DNA of 64,000 bases from Candidatus Aalborgicola danicus (GCA_016703945.1 JADJBC010000059.1:331693-395692); one strand, 5' to 3'; numbered from the stretch's first letter, positions 17,074 to 25,988 are shown. Notes: generated from the letters alone by a model not told the origin. Made by a program: numbers and translations.

Positions 17074-19178
17074 TCAGGCTCCGTCCATGTCTTTTTCGCG
17101 GGCGGCATAACGTGCCATCAAGGCGGCCTGCGCTCCGTGGGCAACCGTTTTGCCGCCACTCTGGACCCGCACGTAACGGCCATCAGAGCCCAGGTCCCAG
17201 GCGTCAATGCCATCATGCAAATAGGCGACCAGGCATTCGTCCACCAGACGCTGGCGCTGTACCGGATCGGTCACAGGCCATGCCAGCTCCACTCGGCGAA
17301 CCATGTTGCGGTTCATCCAGTCGGCGCTGGACAGGTAGAGATCATCGTCCTCGCCCTGACGGAAATAGAACACCCGGGAGTGCTCCAGGAAGCGCCCAAT
17401 CACGGAACGCACACGAATGTTCTCGGTGTGCCCTGGAACCTGTGCCGGCAACATACAGGCGCCGCGCACGATCAGATCAATCTTGACGCCTTGGCGGCCC
17501 GCCCGCATCAAACTGTGGATCAGCGCTTCATCGGTCAGCGAATTCATCTTGGCAACGATCCTGCAGTCGGTGCCCTGCCCCGCGGCCGTAGCCAGGCCAT
17601 CAATCTTGGTGATCAGGTTGCGATGCAGAAAAAACGGCGCAAACCACAGCTTGCGCAGCTTGGGCAACCGGCTTTGGCTGGCCAATTGCACAAAAACATG
17701 GTCCATGTCGGACGTCAGGGCCGTATCGGCAGTGATGTGGCTGACGTCGGTGTACAGACGTGCGGTACGGGGGTTGTAATTGCCGGTCGACAAATGGCCG
17801 TAGCGCCTGAGCGACTTGCCCTCGCGCCGGGTCACCAGCATCATTTTGGCATGGGTCTTGAGGCCGACCACCCCGTACAAAACCTGGGCTCCGATGGACT
17901 CCAGCATTTCGGCCCAGTTGATATTGGCCTCTTCGTCAAAGCGGGCTTTAAGCTCCACCACCACCGTCACTTCTTTGCCACGGCGCACCGCTTCGCGCAA
18001 CAGGTCCATCAACTCGGAGTCCGGTCCGGTGCGGTAAATGGTTTGCTTGATGGCCAGCACATCCGGGTCATTCACCGACTCGCGCAAGAACGCCAACACC
18101 CCGTCAAAACTCTCGAATGGCTGGTGAATCAGAATGTCACCCTGCTTCAAACGCTCAAAAATACTCTGCCCCGAAGCCATTTGCACTGGAAATGAGGCTT
18201 TGTAGGGCGGGAAACACAAATCGGGCCTATTGACCAAGTCGATGAGCTGGGTCAGACGCACCAGATTCACCGGCCCTGCCACCCGAAAGAGCGCCTGGTC
18301 CGGCAGTTCAAATTGCTTGAGCAGAAAATCGGACAAGTAATCCGAGCAACCGGCAGAAACCTCCAGACGCACAGCCTGGCCGTAATGGCGGTGCACCAAA
18401 CCCTGGCGCAACGCCATGCGCAGGTTCTTGACGTCATCTTCATCTACCCGACAGGTCGGAGTGGCGCGTCACGCGGAACTGCGAGAACTGCCCCACGTGG
18501 CGCCCCGGAAAAAGCGTCGAGAGATGGGCACGAATCACGCTGGACAGGGAAACAAATAACGCCCGAGAGCCCGCCACTTTGGCCGGCATGCGAATCAGCC
18601 GCGGCAACACGCGCGGTACTTTGACAATCGCAATTTCGTTCTCGCGACCGAAGGCATCTTTCCCCCCCAGACGCACAATAAAGTTCAGCGACTTGTTGGC
18701 CACTTGGGGGAACGGGTGGGACGGGTCCAAACCGACCGGAATCAGCAGGGGCCGCACTTCGCGTTCAAAATACTGATCAACCCAGCGTCGCTGGGCTCCG
18801 TTACGTTCACCGTGGGACACGATCTTGATACCCAGGTGCTCAAAGGCAGGCATGAGTTTTTCGTTGTACAACGTGTATTGGCGTTCCACCATGGCATGCA
18901 ACGACGCCGACAGTTGCTCAAAACTGCCCACCGAGAACAAGCCCTTGCGTTCATTCGCCTGATAGGCACTCAGATGCGGCTCGGCCCGCACTTCAAAAAA
19001 CTCATCAGATTGGACGACACGATGCACAGGTAACGCAGGCGCTCCAGCAAAGGAACGTCATCCCGCACCGCCCAGTCAATACGCGTTCATTAAACGCCAG
19101 GATGCTGTGGTCACGGTCCAATAGTTCAGGCACCTTCGAGGATACCGGCGACGGGAGCTTGCGAAGAAGGGACAACAT
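17074..19178 (-). CDS. ppk: Polyphosphate kinase Ppk1 (three frameshifts)
   Basis: Makes polyphosphate from ATP. About 700 residues once three single-base shifts are bridged, near 19083, near 19000 (T homopolymer before FFEVRA) and near 18430. Recognisable parts are LLDRDHSILAFNERV at the N-terminus and NEKLMPAFEHLGI. The C-terminal phospholipase-D-like halves contain VLAIKQTIYRTG, LKARFDEEANINWAE and LKTHAKMMLV with the autophosphorylated His. Start ATG at 19178 (MLSLLRKL). Pho boxes lie just upstream inside the end of the glycosyltransferase gene. sixA follows. The breaks fall in simple or homopolymer sequence and may be assembly errors. Confidence 0.9.
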
Positions 19179-19193
19179 TTTCACGCCTTGACT

Positions 19194-19211
19194 ATGACAC
19201 AACGGTGACTG
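19194..19211 (-). promoter_or_regulatory. Second Pho-box-like pair near the ppk start
   Basis: Minus strand CAGTCAC then GTGTCAT, 11 bp apart, ending 16 bp before the ppk ATG. It is weaker than the pair at 19228-19245 and would overlap the likely transcription start, so it may be a secondary site. Confidence 0.45.
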
Positions 19212-19216
19212 ATTGT

Positions 19217-20299
19217 TTACGGGTTCGGTGACAGTTTTGTGACAGGCCCGTGTATCAAGGGGGCGCGATCCAAAGCCAGCCCTCTGCGTGCGGCCACCAG
19301 ATAACTGGCGAACAATTGCGAGGCCTGTGGCCAGCCAAAGGCCTGTGCCCTCAGCCTGGCCTCGTGGCGGGGTACCGCCAAAGCCTGGTACCAGGCACTG
19401 GCCAGATCGGCATGCAACACACCGCCCAGTGGAGGCTCGCCCACCACCTCGGTGGGGCCGTCCACCGGGTAAGCCGCCACCGGCGTTCCCGTGGCCATGG
19501 CTTCGAGCATGACCAAGCCAAAGGTTTCCGAACGGCTGGGCATGACAAATACATCGGCCGCGGCATAAACTTCGGCCAAGACTTCACGCGGTAAAACGCC
19601 GAGCCAGCGCACCTGGGGGTAACGTTCGCGCAGGCCGGCCTCCAGCGGGCCCACACCACACACCACTTTGGTTCCAGGCACGTCCAGTTTCAGAAACGCC
19701 TCAATGTTCTTCTCGTAAGAAATTCGACCGACAAACAGGGACACGGGTCGTGCCAACACGCCCAGTGGGGCGTAAACCTGTGGCACCTCGTGGTAACCGA
19801 ACAGGCGCATATCCACACCGTGGGTCCAGTAGCGCAGATGGTTAAACCCGCGCGATTCCAGCAAATGCAAAACCCCGGCTGTGGGCACCAGCACACCCGC
19901 CGAGGGACGATGGAAATGGCGAAACAGCGCATACCCCAGCCAAAGAGGGACACGCAGCGCAGCCCGCAGAATTTCGGGGAAACGTGTGTGATAGGCGCTG
20001 GTAAAGGCCAGGCCCCGGCGCAAACAGTAGCGCCTGGCCGCCCAACCCAAGGGGCCTTCGGTGGCCAGGTGGATGGCGTCGGGTGCGCAGGTGTCCAGCA
20101 GCCGTCCCAGCGCTTTTCCGGGCCTCACTGCCAGATCGATACCGGCATAACCCGGGCAGGGTCGGGTATCAAACAAACCCGGGTGAATCACCTCGACTTG
20201 GTGCCCCAGCGCCTGCATTTCTCGCACCAGTTCCACCAAGGTGGTCACCACGCCATTGACCTGGGGTAACCAGGCATCGGTCACCAGTGCCAGCTTCAT
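19217..20299 (-). CDS. GT4 glycosyltransferase, Agt-like glycolipid synthase
   Basis: 360 residues. It starts MKLALVTDAWLPQVNGVVTT, the usual start of GT4 enzymes acting on lipids, and has HLATEGPLGWAARRYC, FVGRISYEKNIEAFL and the EX7E motif ETFGLVMLE. The ATG overlaps the plcP stop (ATGA, after GGAGGT), so it is coupled to the metallophosphoesterase gene. In other Proteobacteria such plcP-glycosyltransferase pairs make glycolipids from diacylglycerol under phosphate starvation. The sugar donor and product here are not known. Confidence 0.82.
   Translation of the reverse strand: MKLALVTDAWLPQVNGVVTTLVELVREMQALGHQVEVIHPGLFDTRPCPGYAGIDLAVRPGKALGRLLDTCAPDAIHLATEGPLGWAARRYCLRRGLAFTSAYHTRFPEILRAALRVPLWLGYALFRHFHRPSAGVLVPTAGVLHLLESRGFNHLRYWTHGVDMRLFGYHEVPQVYAPLGVLARPVSLFVGRISYEKNIEAFLKLDVPGTKVVCGVGPLEAGLRERYPQVRWLGVLPREVLAEVYAAADVFVMPSRSETFGLVMLEAMATGTPVAAYPVDGPTEVVGEPPLGGVLHADLASAWYQALAVPRHEARLRAQAFGWPQASQLFASYLVAARRGLALDRAPLIHGPVTKLSPNP
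19228..19245 (-). promoter_or_regulatory. Pho box upstream of ppk, inside the glycosyltransferase 3' end
   Basis: Minus strand shows two perfect CTGTCAC copies 11 bp apart. A -10-like TAAACA follows about 8-9 bp downstream. The box overlaps the last codons of the glycosyltransferase gene (stop at 19217), giving ppk-sixA its own phosphate-controlled promoter. Confidence 0.75.
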
Positions 20300-20651
20300 G
20301 CCGCGACCTCCTGCGGTGTGTGGACCAGCGCAGGGTGGTGCGCTCTTCGTTCCAGTAGAGCAGTTCAAGCCGACCGTCGTGGTGTTCGACCAGGGCGCTG
20401 CGGCTTTCCACCCAGTCGCCATCGTTGCAATACAAAATGCCATGGATATCGCGCATCTCGGCGCGGTGGATGTGGCCGCATACCACGCCGTCGTGGCCCA
20501 GTGCGTGCGCCGCCTGGGCCACGGCCTCTTCAAAATCGGTCACATAGTTGAGTGCCGATTTGACCTTGTGTTTGAGGTAGGCTGACAACGACCAATAGGG
20601 CAGCCCCACACGTGCGCGCAAGCTGTTGAGGTGGCGGTTGAGTTTGAGTGT

Positions 20652-20659
20652 GAATTCAT
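20652..20659. repeat. Target site duplication, left copy
   Basis: GAATTCAT directly before the left terminal repeat; identical to the right copy at 21729-21736. Confidence 0.9.
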
Positions 20660-21728
20660 AAGGGCTATCCATTTAGCTCCACAAAGCCTATCATCCCGTG
20701 GTGAACGAAATTTGGCAAAGTGGAAACAAAAGTTACCCATGCAACTGGATTGAATTTCAGGACTGGTTTGCCACCGAAGATTCCTGCACAGCATACCTTG
20801 AGCACCTGAGATGGCCGAAAGGATTTTGCTGCCCGTCTTGCGGCGCAATTGACGAGCCCGGACGCGCAACTCGGGGGAGACTGATTTGCAGAAGTTGTCG
20901 GCATCAGAGCAGTGTGACGGCAGGAACAATCTTCGACAAGACCCGTACTCCGCTGAGGGTGTGGTTCGCTGCGGCTTGGTACATCACCAATCAGAAGCAA
21001 GGCGTTAGTGCCCTTGGACTGCAACGCGTGCTCGGCTTGAATAGCTACCAGACCGCATGGACCATGTTGCACCGTTTTCGCCGTGCGATGGTCCGTCCTG
21101 ATCGCGATTTGCTAAGTGGCACTGTCGAAGTTGATGAAGTCTTCTTGGCACTGAGCCGAAGGGACACGAAAAACCCCAGGCCCCCAGGCTCCAAAGCCCA
21201 TAACCGCAGCCATTTGGTAGCGGTCGCCGTTGCCATTGAGGTGCATGAGTCCAAGGGCTTTGGGCGTATTCGCCTTCAGCGCATTGCTGCACCCACCATC
21301 GAAGCAATCGTTCCGTTTGTACAAGAAAACATCGCGCCAGGCAGCACGGTCCGCACTGACGGATCTGCAATTTATGCAACCCTGAAGGACAATGGGTTTA
21401 AGCACGATCCCCATGTCATCCTTGGATCCAAAGTCCCTGCACATGAACCGTTGCCTGGCGTTCACCGCATTGCCGCATTGATCAAGCGCTGGTTTCTTGG
21501 TACCCACCAAGGCGCCGTAGACCCCCGACACGTGGACTACTACCTTGATGAATTTACCTTCAGATTCAATCGACGAACATCGCGCTCAAGGGGCATGCTT
21601 TTTTACCGACTGATCCAGCAATCCGCTGTAGCTGCACCTGCGACATACGCAAACATTCGCGACAACCATCATCCGTTGAGAGCCACATCCGACCGAATGA
21701 AGGCTGTGGAGCTAAATGGATAGCCCTT
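20660..21728 (+). mobile_element. IS1595-family insertion sequence (ISXO2-like transposase)
   Basis: 1069 bp. Perfect 24-bp terminal inverted repeats at 20660-20683 and 21705-21728 begin AAGGGCTATCCATTTAGCTC. An 8-bp target duplication (GAATTCAT) flanks it, the length expected for IS1595. It carries one transposase gene on the plus strand and lies inside plcP, opposite to the direction of that operon. The perfect duplication and intact transposase point to a recent insertion. Confidence 0.95.
20698..21723 (+). CDS. IS1595-family transposase
   Basis: 341 residues from a GTG start (20698; a second GTG follows at once). An N-terminal zinc ribbon is visible (CCPSCGAIDEPG, then LICRSCRHQSS). The ISXO2-type catalytic domain follows: TVEVDEVFL, VRTDGSAIY and the late acidic motif YYLDEFTFRFNRR. 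The stop codon lies within the right terminal repeat. It looks intact. Confidence 0.93.
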   Translation: MVNEIWQSGNKSYPCNWIEFQDWFATEDSCTAYLEHLRWPKGFCCPSCGAIDEPGRATRGRLICRSCRHQSSVTAGTIFDKTRTPLRVWFAAAWYITNQKQGVSALGLQRVLGLNSYQTAWTMLHRFRRAMVRPDRDLLSGTVEVDEVFLALSRRDTKNPRPPGSKAHNRSHLVAVAVAIEVHESKGFGRIRLQRIAAPTIEAIVPFVQENIAPGSTVRTDGSAIYATLKDNGFKHDPHVILGSKVPAHEPLPGVHRIAALIKRWFLGTHQGAVDPRHVDYYLDEFTFRFNRRTSRSRGMLFYRLIQQSAVAAPATYANIRDNHHPLRATSDRMKAVELNG

Positions 21729-21736
21729 GAATTCAT
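21729..21736. repeat. Target site duplication, right copy
   Basis: GAATTCAT directly after the right terminal repeat; identical to the left copy at 20652-20659. Confidence 0.9.
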
Positions 21737-22252
21737 ACAGGTTGTCACCCAGAAAAGCAAGCCACTTGGCGCATTGAATGACTCCGTCAAAGTAGTCACC
21801 ATGGGTCACCCATAACCGTCGCCCATCGGCAGTGGTGTGCACCGCATCCTCACGCACTTCAATGCCACCAAACTCATGCCCCAGAAAGCCGCGTGCAAAC
21901 TCGTCGTGGTTGCCAGGTATAAAGATGACCTTGCAGCCCTTGCGCGCCCGGCGCAGCAGTTTTTGCACCACGTCGTTGTGGGACTGCGGCCAGTACCAGC
22001 GCCTGCGCAGCTGCCAGCCATCCACAATATCACCCACCAGGTACAGGTGGTCGCTCGGATGCGCCTTCAGGAAACCCAGCAAGGCATTGGCTTGGCAACT
22101 TGCAGTGCCCAAATGAATGTCGGATATAAAAATGGCCCGCAACCGGTGGCCCCGGTGGTCGTCTTCGTCGTCCGCATGGTTCGTGTATGGCTGTTGGGCA
22201 GCGTCTACCATGCCACGCATCAGCGGAGCAAAGGTGTATTGACCGGGGCGCA

Positions 22253-23029
22253 TCAGGCCCCCAGAAAGTGCTTGCGGTAACGCGATGGCAAATCGGCGAT
22301 GCGCATCATCATCGGCAGGTCGGCCGAGTTGAAGTCTGGGTCCCAGGCGGGTGGTCCCAGCACCTTCGCCCCCAGGCGCAGATAGCCTTTGATCAACGCG
22401 GGGGGCTCTACGTTCAGTGATGCATCCAACTGCTCGATCGGCAGCGGTAGCCGGGGACGAACATGGTATTCAATGGGTGCAAGGTGGGTGGCCTGGACTT
22501 GCCGCCAGATGCTGGCCGCCATGTCACCACTAACCACCCCGTTGTGCAACATCGGAATGCTGGCACAGCCAATCATGGTGTCCAACTGGTTGCGAACCAT
22601 GAAGGCCCCCAAGGCGCCCCACAGCGCCATGATGACACCGCCATGGCGGTGGTCCCGGTGCACACAACTGCGGCCCAGCTCCACCATGCGGTCACGCAGG
22701 CTGCGCAGGCGGGTCAGGTCGAACTCGGTATCGCTGTAGGTGCTGCCCACACGCTGGGCCTGCACGGGCGTCAACACGCGGTAGGTTCCTATTACTTGAC
22801 CGGTGGCTTCATCACACACCAGCAAATGTTCACAAAAATTGTCGAATAAATCGATGTCATGGCCTGCAAGAGGGGTGTTCAGACGCGCGCCCATTTCGCC
22901 TGCAAACACGTCGTAGCGCAAACGCTGGGCGGCTCGCACCTCGTCCAGATGCTGGGCCCAAGCGACACGGATTGCCGGGCGCTCGGGTGTTGCCACTTGA
23001 ATGGCAGTGGCGCGCTCGCGTGGAAACAC
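22253..23029 (-). CDS. olsB: OlsB-like ornithine acyl-ACP N-acyltransferase
   Basis: 258 residues from a GTG at 23029. Motifs of the OlsB acetyltransferase family: AAQRLRYDVFAGEMGARL, VIGTYRVLTP, MVELGRSCVHRDHR, IGCASIPMLHNG and a basic HVRPRLPLP tail. OlsB makes lyso-ornithine lipid, a phosphorus-free membrane lipid. A strong GGAGG lies upstream (near 23095) before ATG codons in another frame (MLMTTQTATAAGPGG). The real start may be there with an unresolved one-base shift. It is coupled to plcP (TGATG) and lies in the Pho-box operon. Confidence 0.87.
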   Translation of the reverse strand: MFPRERATAIQVATPERPAIRVAWAQHLDEVRAAQRLRYDVFAGEMGARLNTPLAGHDIDLFDNFCEHLLVCDEATGQVIGTYRVLTPVQAQRVGSTYSDTEFDLTRLRSLRDRMVELGRSCVHRDHRHGGVIMALWGALGAFMVRNQLDTMIGCASIPMLHNGVVSGDMAASIWRQVQATHLAPIEYHVRPRLPLPIEQLDASLNVEPPALIKGYLRLGAKVLGPPAWDPDFNSADLPMMMRIADLPSRYRKHFLGA

Positions 23030-23087
23030 GCTGCTGTCATGGGTGGCGGCCCGCCAGGGCCTGCGGCTGTTGCGGTTTGGGTGGTCA

Positions 23088-23333
23088 TCAGCATCCTCCG
23101 TATTGGGCTGAGAGCGTGGTGTCTGCGTGGGACTGCGTCAGTGCATCCAGCCAGGGGCGGGTTCCGCTCTTGAAACGCAAGCCGCCTGGGCTGTTGGCCC
23201 AGGCACGTGCCGTGCAGCGCAACACCCGCAGGCATTGCTGCTCCAGCTCAAAGGTCAGGCGCTGTGTTGCTGCGGCTTTGGCTTGGCCCAAATCCACATG
23301 GGGTTGTGATTGCGTGCCCATCTCGTTCTCCAT
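23088..23333 (-). CDS. First ORF of the Pho-controlled lipid operon (unknown function)
   Basis: 81 residues (MENEMGTQSQPHVDLGQ...; MGTQ at 23321 is an alternative start). A helical middle (QRLTFELEQQCLRVLRCTAR) and a C-terminal part with WLDALTQSH. No family is recognised. Its position between a Pho box and olsB, in the same direction, suggests that it is expressed under phosphate starvation. Confidence 0.6.
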   Translation of the reverse strand: MENEMGTQSQPHVDLGQAKAAATQRLTFELEQQCLRVLRCTARAWANSPGGLRFKSGTRPWLDALTQSHADTTLSAQYGGC

Positions 23334-23389
23334 CGGGTTTGTTATGGAGAAATTTTGGGTGACCTGCGTGACGCGTTCACGTCAAATCC

Positions 23390-23407
23390 GTGGCAGTTCC
23401 GTGACAG
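23390..23407 (-). promoter_or_regulatory. Pho box upstream of the ORF81-olsB-plcP-glycosyltransferase operon
   Basis: Minus strand CTGTCAC then CTGCCAC, 11 bp apart with one mismatch, 57 bp before the first ATG of the operon. More GTCAC-like words follow towards the gene (CGTCACGCAGGTCAC), but at 9-bp spacing. Confidence 0.65.
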
Positions 23408-23507
23408 GCACTTGAGGTCGCAGATTCGCAACTGCATGGCTGTTCGGACAATGGGTATAGGGTAAACCCTTGGTTTTCGCTTAAACTACCCCACGAAGGG
23501 ATTAACC

Positions 23508-23783
23508 ATGCACAACATTTTGACCCCTGACCCTGTGTCACCTATGCCGTCACCATCGGCGTTCGCGTCCAAAACGCCCTCTGATCTGGCCCGGCTGGTG
23601 TCGGCTGCGACCGGCCTGACGATGGACATACTGGGTTTACCGTTTGACGTGGCCCGCGCCCATTACGCTCGGGCGGTACAGCTCGGCCTGATTGAACGCT
23701 CCATGCTGGCTTCACGCGACTTCTCTCGCACCGTGGGGGCGTTGGAACAGTTGACTTTGGGGGCTTGGGCACGGCGCGTTTGA
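23508..23783 (+). CDS. Small protein of unknown function
   Basis: 91 residues with AAGGGA ahead of the ATG. The C-terminal two thirds look helical (DLARLVSAATGLTMDILGLP and GLIERSMLASRDFSRTVGAL). No domain is recognised. It is divergent from the Pho-controlled operon and precedes the glycine riboswitch. Confidence 0.55.
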   Translation: MHNILTPDPVSPMPSPSAFASKTPSDLARLVSAATGLTMDILGLPFDVARAHYARAVQLGLIERSMLASRDFSRTVGALEQLTLGAWARRV

Positions 23784-23863
23784 ATCGGGGTTAGGTCGAC
23801 CCCGCACGCATGCTTGGTGTCATAGCAAAGCTCCCCGATCAACACCTCGTTTAGAATGCCCCG

Positions 23864-24101
23864 GTCAGGAGAGAGTTTTCTGCTCAGAAAACCGCCGAAG
23901 GCGCAGGACCGCTGATTGCAGTGGTCTGAACGCTCAGGCAAAAGGACTGACAAACGCCTTGGCTTAGCAATAGGGCAAGACGATCCCCACTGGAGAGAGG
24001 CGGCACCAGATGCCGCCCACCGAAGGAGCAAACCGCAGTCTGCGCACAGGTTTTGTGCAGCAGGCCCGGCGAATCTCTCAGGTAAAGCGGACAGCGGGGG
24101 G
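23864..24101 (+). ncRNA. Tandem glycine riboswitch upstream of gcvT
   Basis: Two glycine aptamers. The first (23864-23951) is closed by GTCAG/CTGAC and has GGAGAGAG, CGCCGAAGGCGCAGG and CTCAGGCAAAAGGAC. The second (23984-24101) has GGAGAGAGGCGG, CACCGAAGGAGCAA and CTCTCAGGTAAAGCGGACAG. Spacing to the gcvT start is about 100 nt. A GGGGGCAA/TTGCCCCC pairing (24105-24158) may form part of the expression platform; no T-tract terminator was found, so the mode of control is unclear. Confidence 0.93.
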
Positions 24102-24202
24102 CAAACCAGCCCATGGCATTGACGAAACCGTTAGTACCGTGGATAGTCCATTGCCCCCGGCGTCCAACGCATTGTTGGCGCCCAGCCTTCTGGAGACCGC
24201 CC

Positions 24203-25373
24203 TTGTCCGCTCCCACTGAAACCCCGTTGTCGACCACGCCGATCAACGCCCTGCACATCGAACTCGGCGCGCGCATGGTGCCCTTTGCCGGTTACTCCAT
24301 GCCGGTGCAATACCCCGCCGGACTGATGGCCGAACACCACCACACGCGTAAGGCTGCTGGCCTGTTTGACGTGTCACACATGGGCCAATTGCGCCTGGTC
24401 GGCCCCGACGCCCCTGCGGCCTTCGAAACCCTGATTCCCGTTGACGTCATCGACCTGCCCGTGGGCAAGCAGCGTTACGGGCTGCTGCTCAACGACGACG
24501 GCGGCATCATTGATGACCTGATGTTTTTCAACAAGGGCAACAACGAGATTTTTGTGATTGTGAACGGCGCCTGCAAGGTCGGTGACATCGCCCACATTCA
24601 GTACCGCATCGGCCACCGCTGCGAGGTCATCCCCATGCCAGAGATGGCACTACTGGCGCTGCAAGGCCCGCAGGCCGTGACGGCCCTGTCCCGCCTGGCG
24701 CCCGGTGTGGAAAAGCTGGTGTTCATGACCGGTGGCAACTTCACGGTCAACACCGGCACGCAAGAGATTGACGTGTTCCTGACCCGCAGCGGCTACACCG
24801 GCGAAGACGGCTTCGAGATTTCCGTCCACAAGGATCAGGCGGAAGCCCTGGCCCGCGCGCTGCTGGCCCAACCAGAAGTCAAACCGATTGGCCTGGGCGC
24901 ACGCAATTCGCTGCGCCTGGAAGCCGGTCTGTGCCTGTACGGCAACGACATCGACGAAACCACCCACCCGGTGGAGGCCAATCTTTTGTGGGCCATGCAA
25001 AAGGTGCGCCGCGCAGGGGGCGCACGCGAAGGTGGATTTCCGGGCGCTACAAAATACGCAGCTGCTCGCAGCATCCACGGGGGCTAGCGCCTCAAAACCT
25101 TTGGAAGATTCCCGCAAACGCGTTGGCTTGATTGCGCTGGAGCGTGTGCCGGTACGTGACCACACCGAGCTGCAGGACGGCAACGGCAACCGCATTGGCG
25201 AAGTCACCAGCGGCTTGCTGGGGCCTACCATCGACAAACCCGTGGCCATGGCCTATGTGGATGCGGCGTTCAGTGCACTGGGCACCCAGGTGGTGGCCAT
25301 CGTGCGCGGGAAGCCCGTACCCATGGTGGTCTCGGCCATGCCCTTTGTGCCGACGAACTATTTCCGCGGCTAG
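24203..25373 (+). CDS. gcvT: Glycine cleavage system T protein (one frameshift inside a repeat)
   Basis: Aminomethyltransferase that passes the methylene group of glycine to tetrahydrofolate. About 390 residues. The TTG at 24203 is chosen because CTGGAGACC sits 7 nt upstream. Motifs: LGARMVPFAGYSMPVQYP, FDVSHMGQLRL, YTGEDGFEIS, GARNSLRLEAGLCLYGND. The frame breaks at about 25043-25080, within a copy of the dispersed repeat, and resumes as DSRKRVGLIALERVPVRD to GKPVPMVVSAMPFVPTNYF. First gene of the riboswitch-controlled operon. Confidence 0.93.
25043..25097 (+). repeat. Dispersed 55-bp repeat inside gcvT
   Basis: Forward copy: GGCGCTAC, CGCAGCTGCTCGCAGC, ATCCACGGGGGCTAGCGCC. Outer GGCGCTA/TAGCGCC form an inverted repeat. 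It is about 3 bases shorter than the gcvP copy, and the gcvT frameshift falls within it. Confidence 0.7.
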
Positions 25374-25380
25374 TCGATCC

Positions 25381-25935
25381 ATGCACAGCGTCGTTCTTTC
25401 CGAATTGACGGCCATCACACCCGCCAATGATGGCGAGCGTGCGCATCTGCTCGATGCAATTGCCTGGGTGAAATCAGGCGCGCCGCTCTGCCGCGTTGCA
25501 AAGCCTGCCATTCCGCCCAAGCATCTGGTTTCCTATTTCGCAGTCGTTGACGAAGACAACATCCTGCTAGTGGATCACAAGAACGCGCAGCTTTGGCTGC
25601 CACCGGGTGGCCACGTTGACGTCGGAGAGCATCCGCGTGAAACCGTCGTGCGGGAGTTGCGCGAAGAATTGGGCATCCCTATCGCCCTTGACGCTGTGGA
25701 GCCGCCGATCATGGTGACCTGTAGCGAGACCGTGGGTTTGACGGCTGGACACACCGACGTTTCACTGTGGTACGTGGTGCACGCAGACAGGACGACCCCC
25801 ATCGCGTTTGATGCGTCCGAGTTCCATACCGTGCGTTGGTTCACCTTTCAAGATGTACCGCTCGCGCGCAGCGACCCGCACCTTGCAAGATTTTTGGCAA
25901 AGCTAGTGGCAACGCCGACCACAACAGCTGCATAG
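25381..25935 (+). CDS. Nudix hydrolase
   Basis: 184 residues. The Nudix box is complete: GGHVDVGEHPRETVVRELRE then ELGI (fits GX5EX7REUXEEXGU). The N-terminal part (HLLDAIAWVKSGAPLCRVAK) is unassigned. It hydrolyses a nucleoside diphosphate linked to some moiety; the substrate is unknown. It starts 7 bp after the gcvT stop and sits between gcvT and gcvH, so it should be co-transcribed with the glycine cleavage genes. Confidence 0.88.
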   Translation: MHSVVLSELTAITPANDGERAHLLDAIAWVKSGAPLCRVAKPAIPPKHLVSYFAVVDEDNILLVDHKNAQLWLPPGGHVDVGEHPRETVVRELREELGIPIALDAVEPPIMVTCSETVGLTAGHTDVSLWYVVHADRTTPIAFDASEFHTVRWFTFQDVPLARSDPHLARFLAKLVATPTTTAA

Positions 25936-25988
25936 ACTACCGTTTTTCTTTTCAATTTCTCACCCACCCTCATTTTCAGGAGCACACC

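Larger units (their letters stand above)
20296..22253 (-). pseudogene. plcP: PlcP-like metallophosphoesterase, split by an insertion sequence
   Basis: Removing bases 20660-21736 (IS plus one target copy) restores the frame (AKWLAFLGDNLYEFTLKLNR), giving a protein of about 295 residues. N-terminal half: FISDIHLG, LVGDIVDGW, IPGNHDEFAR, THGDYFDG. C-terminal half: VVCGHIHRAEM. These are the metal ligands of calcineurin-type phosphoesterases, similar to UDP-diacylglucosamine hydrolase and to PlcP, which degrades phospholipids in phosphate starvation. The start overlaps the olsB stop as TGATG. The last codons need a one-base correction near 20325 to end ALVHTPQEVAA. In this isolate the gene is interrupted. 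Confidence 0.85.
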
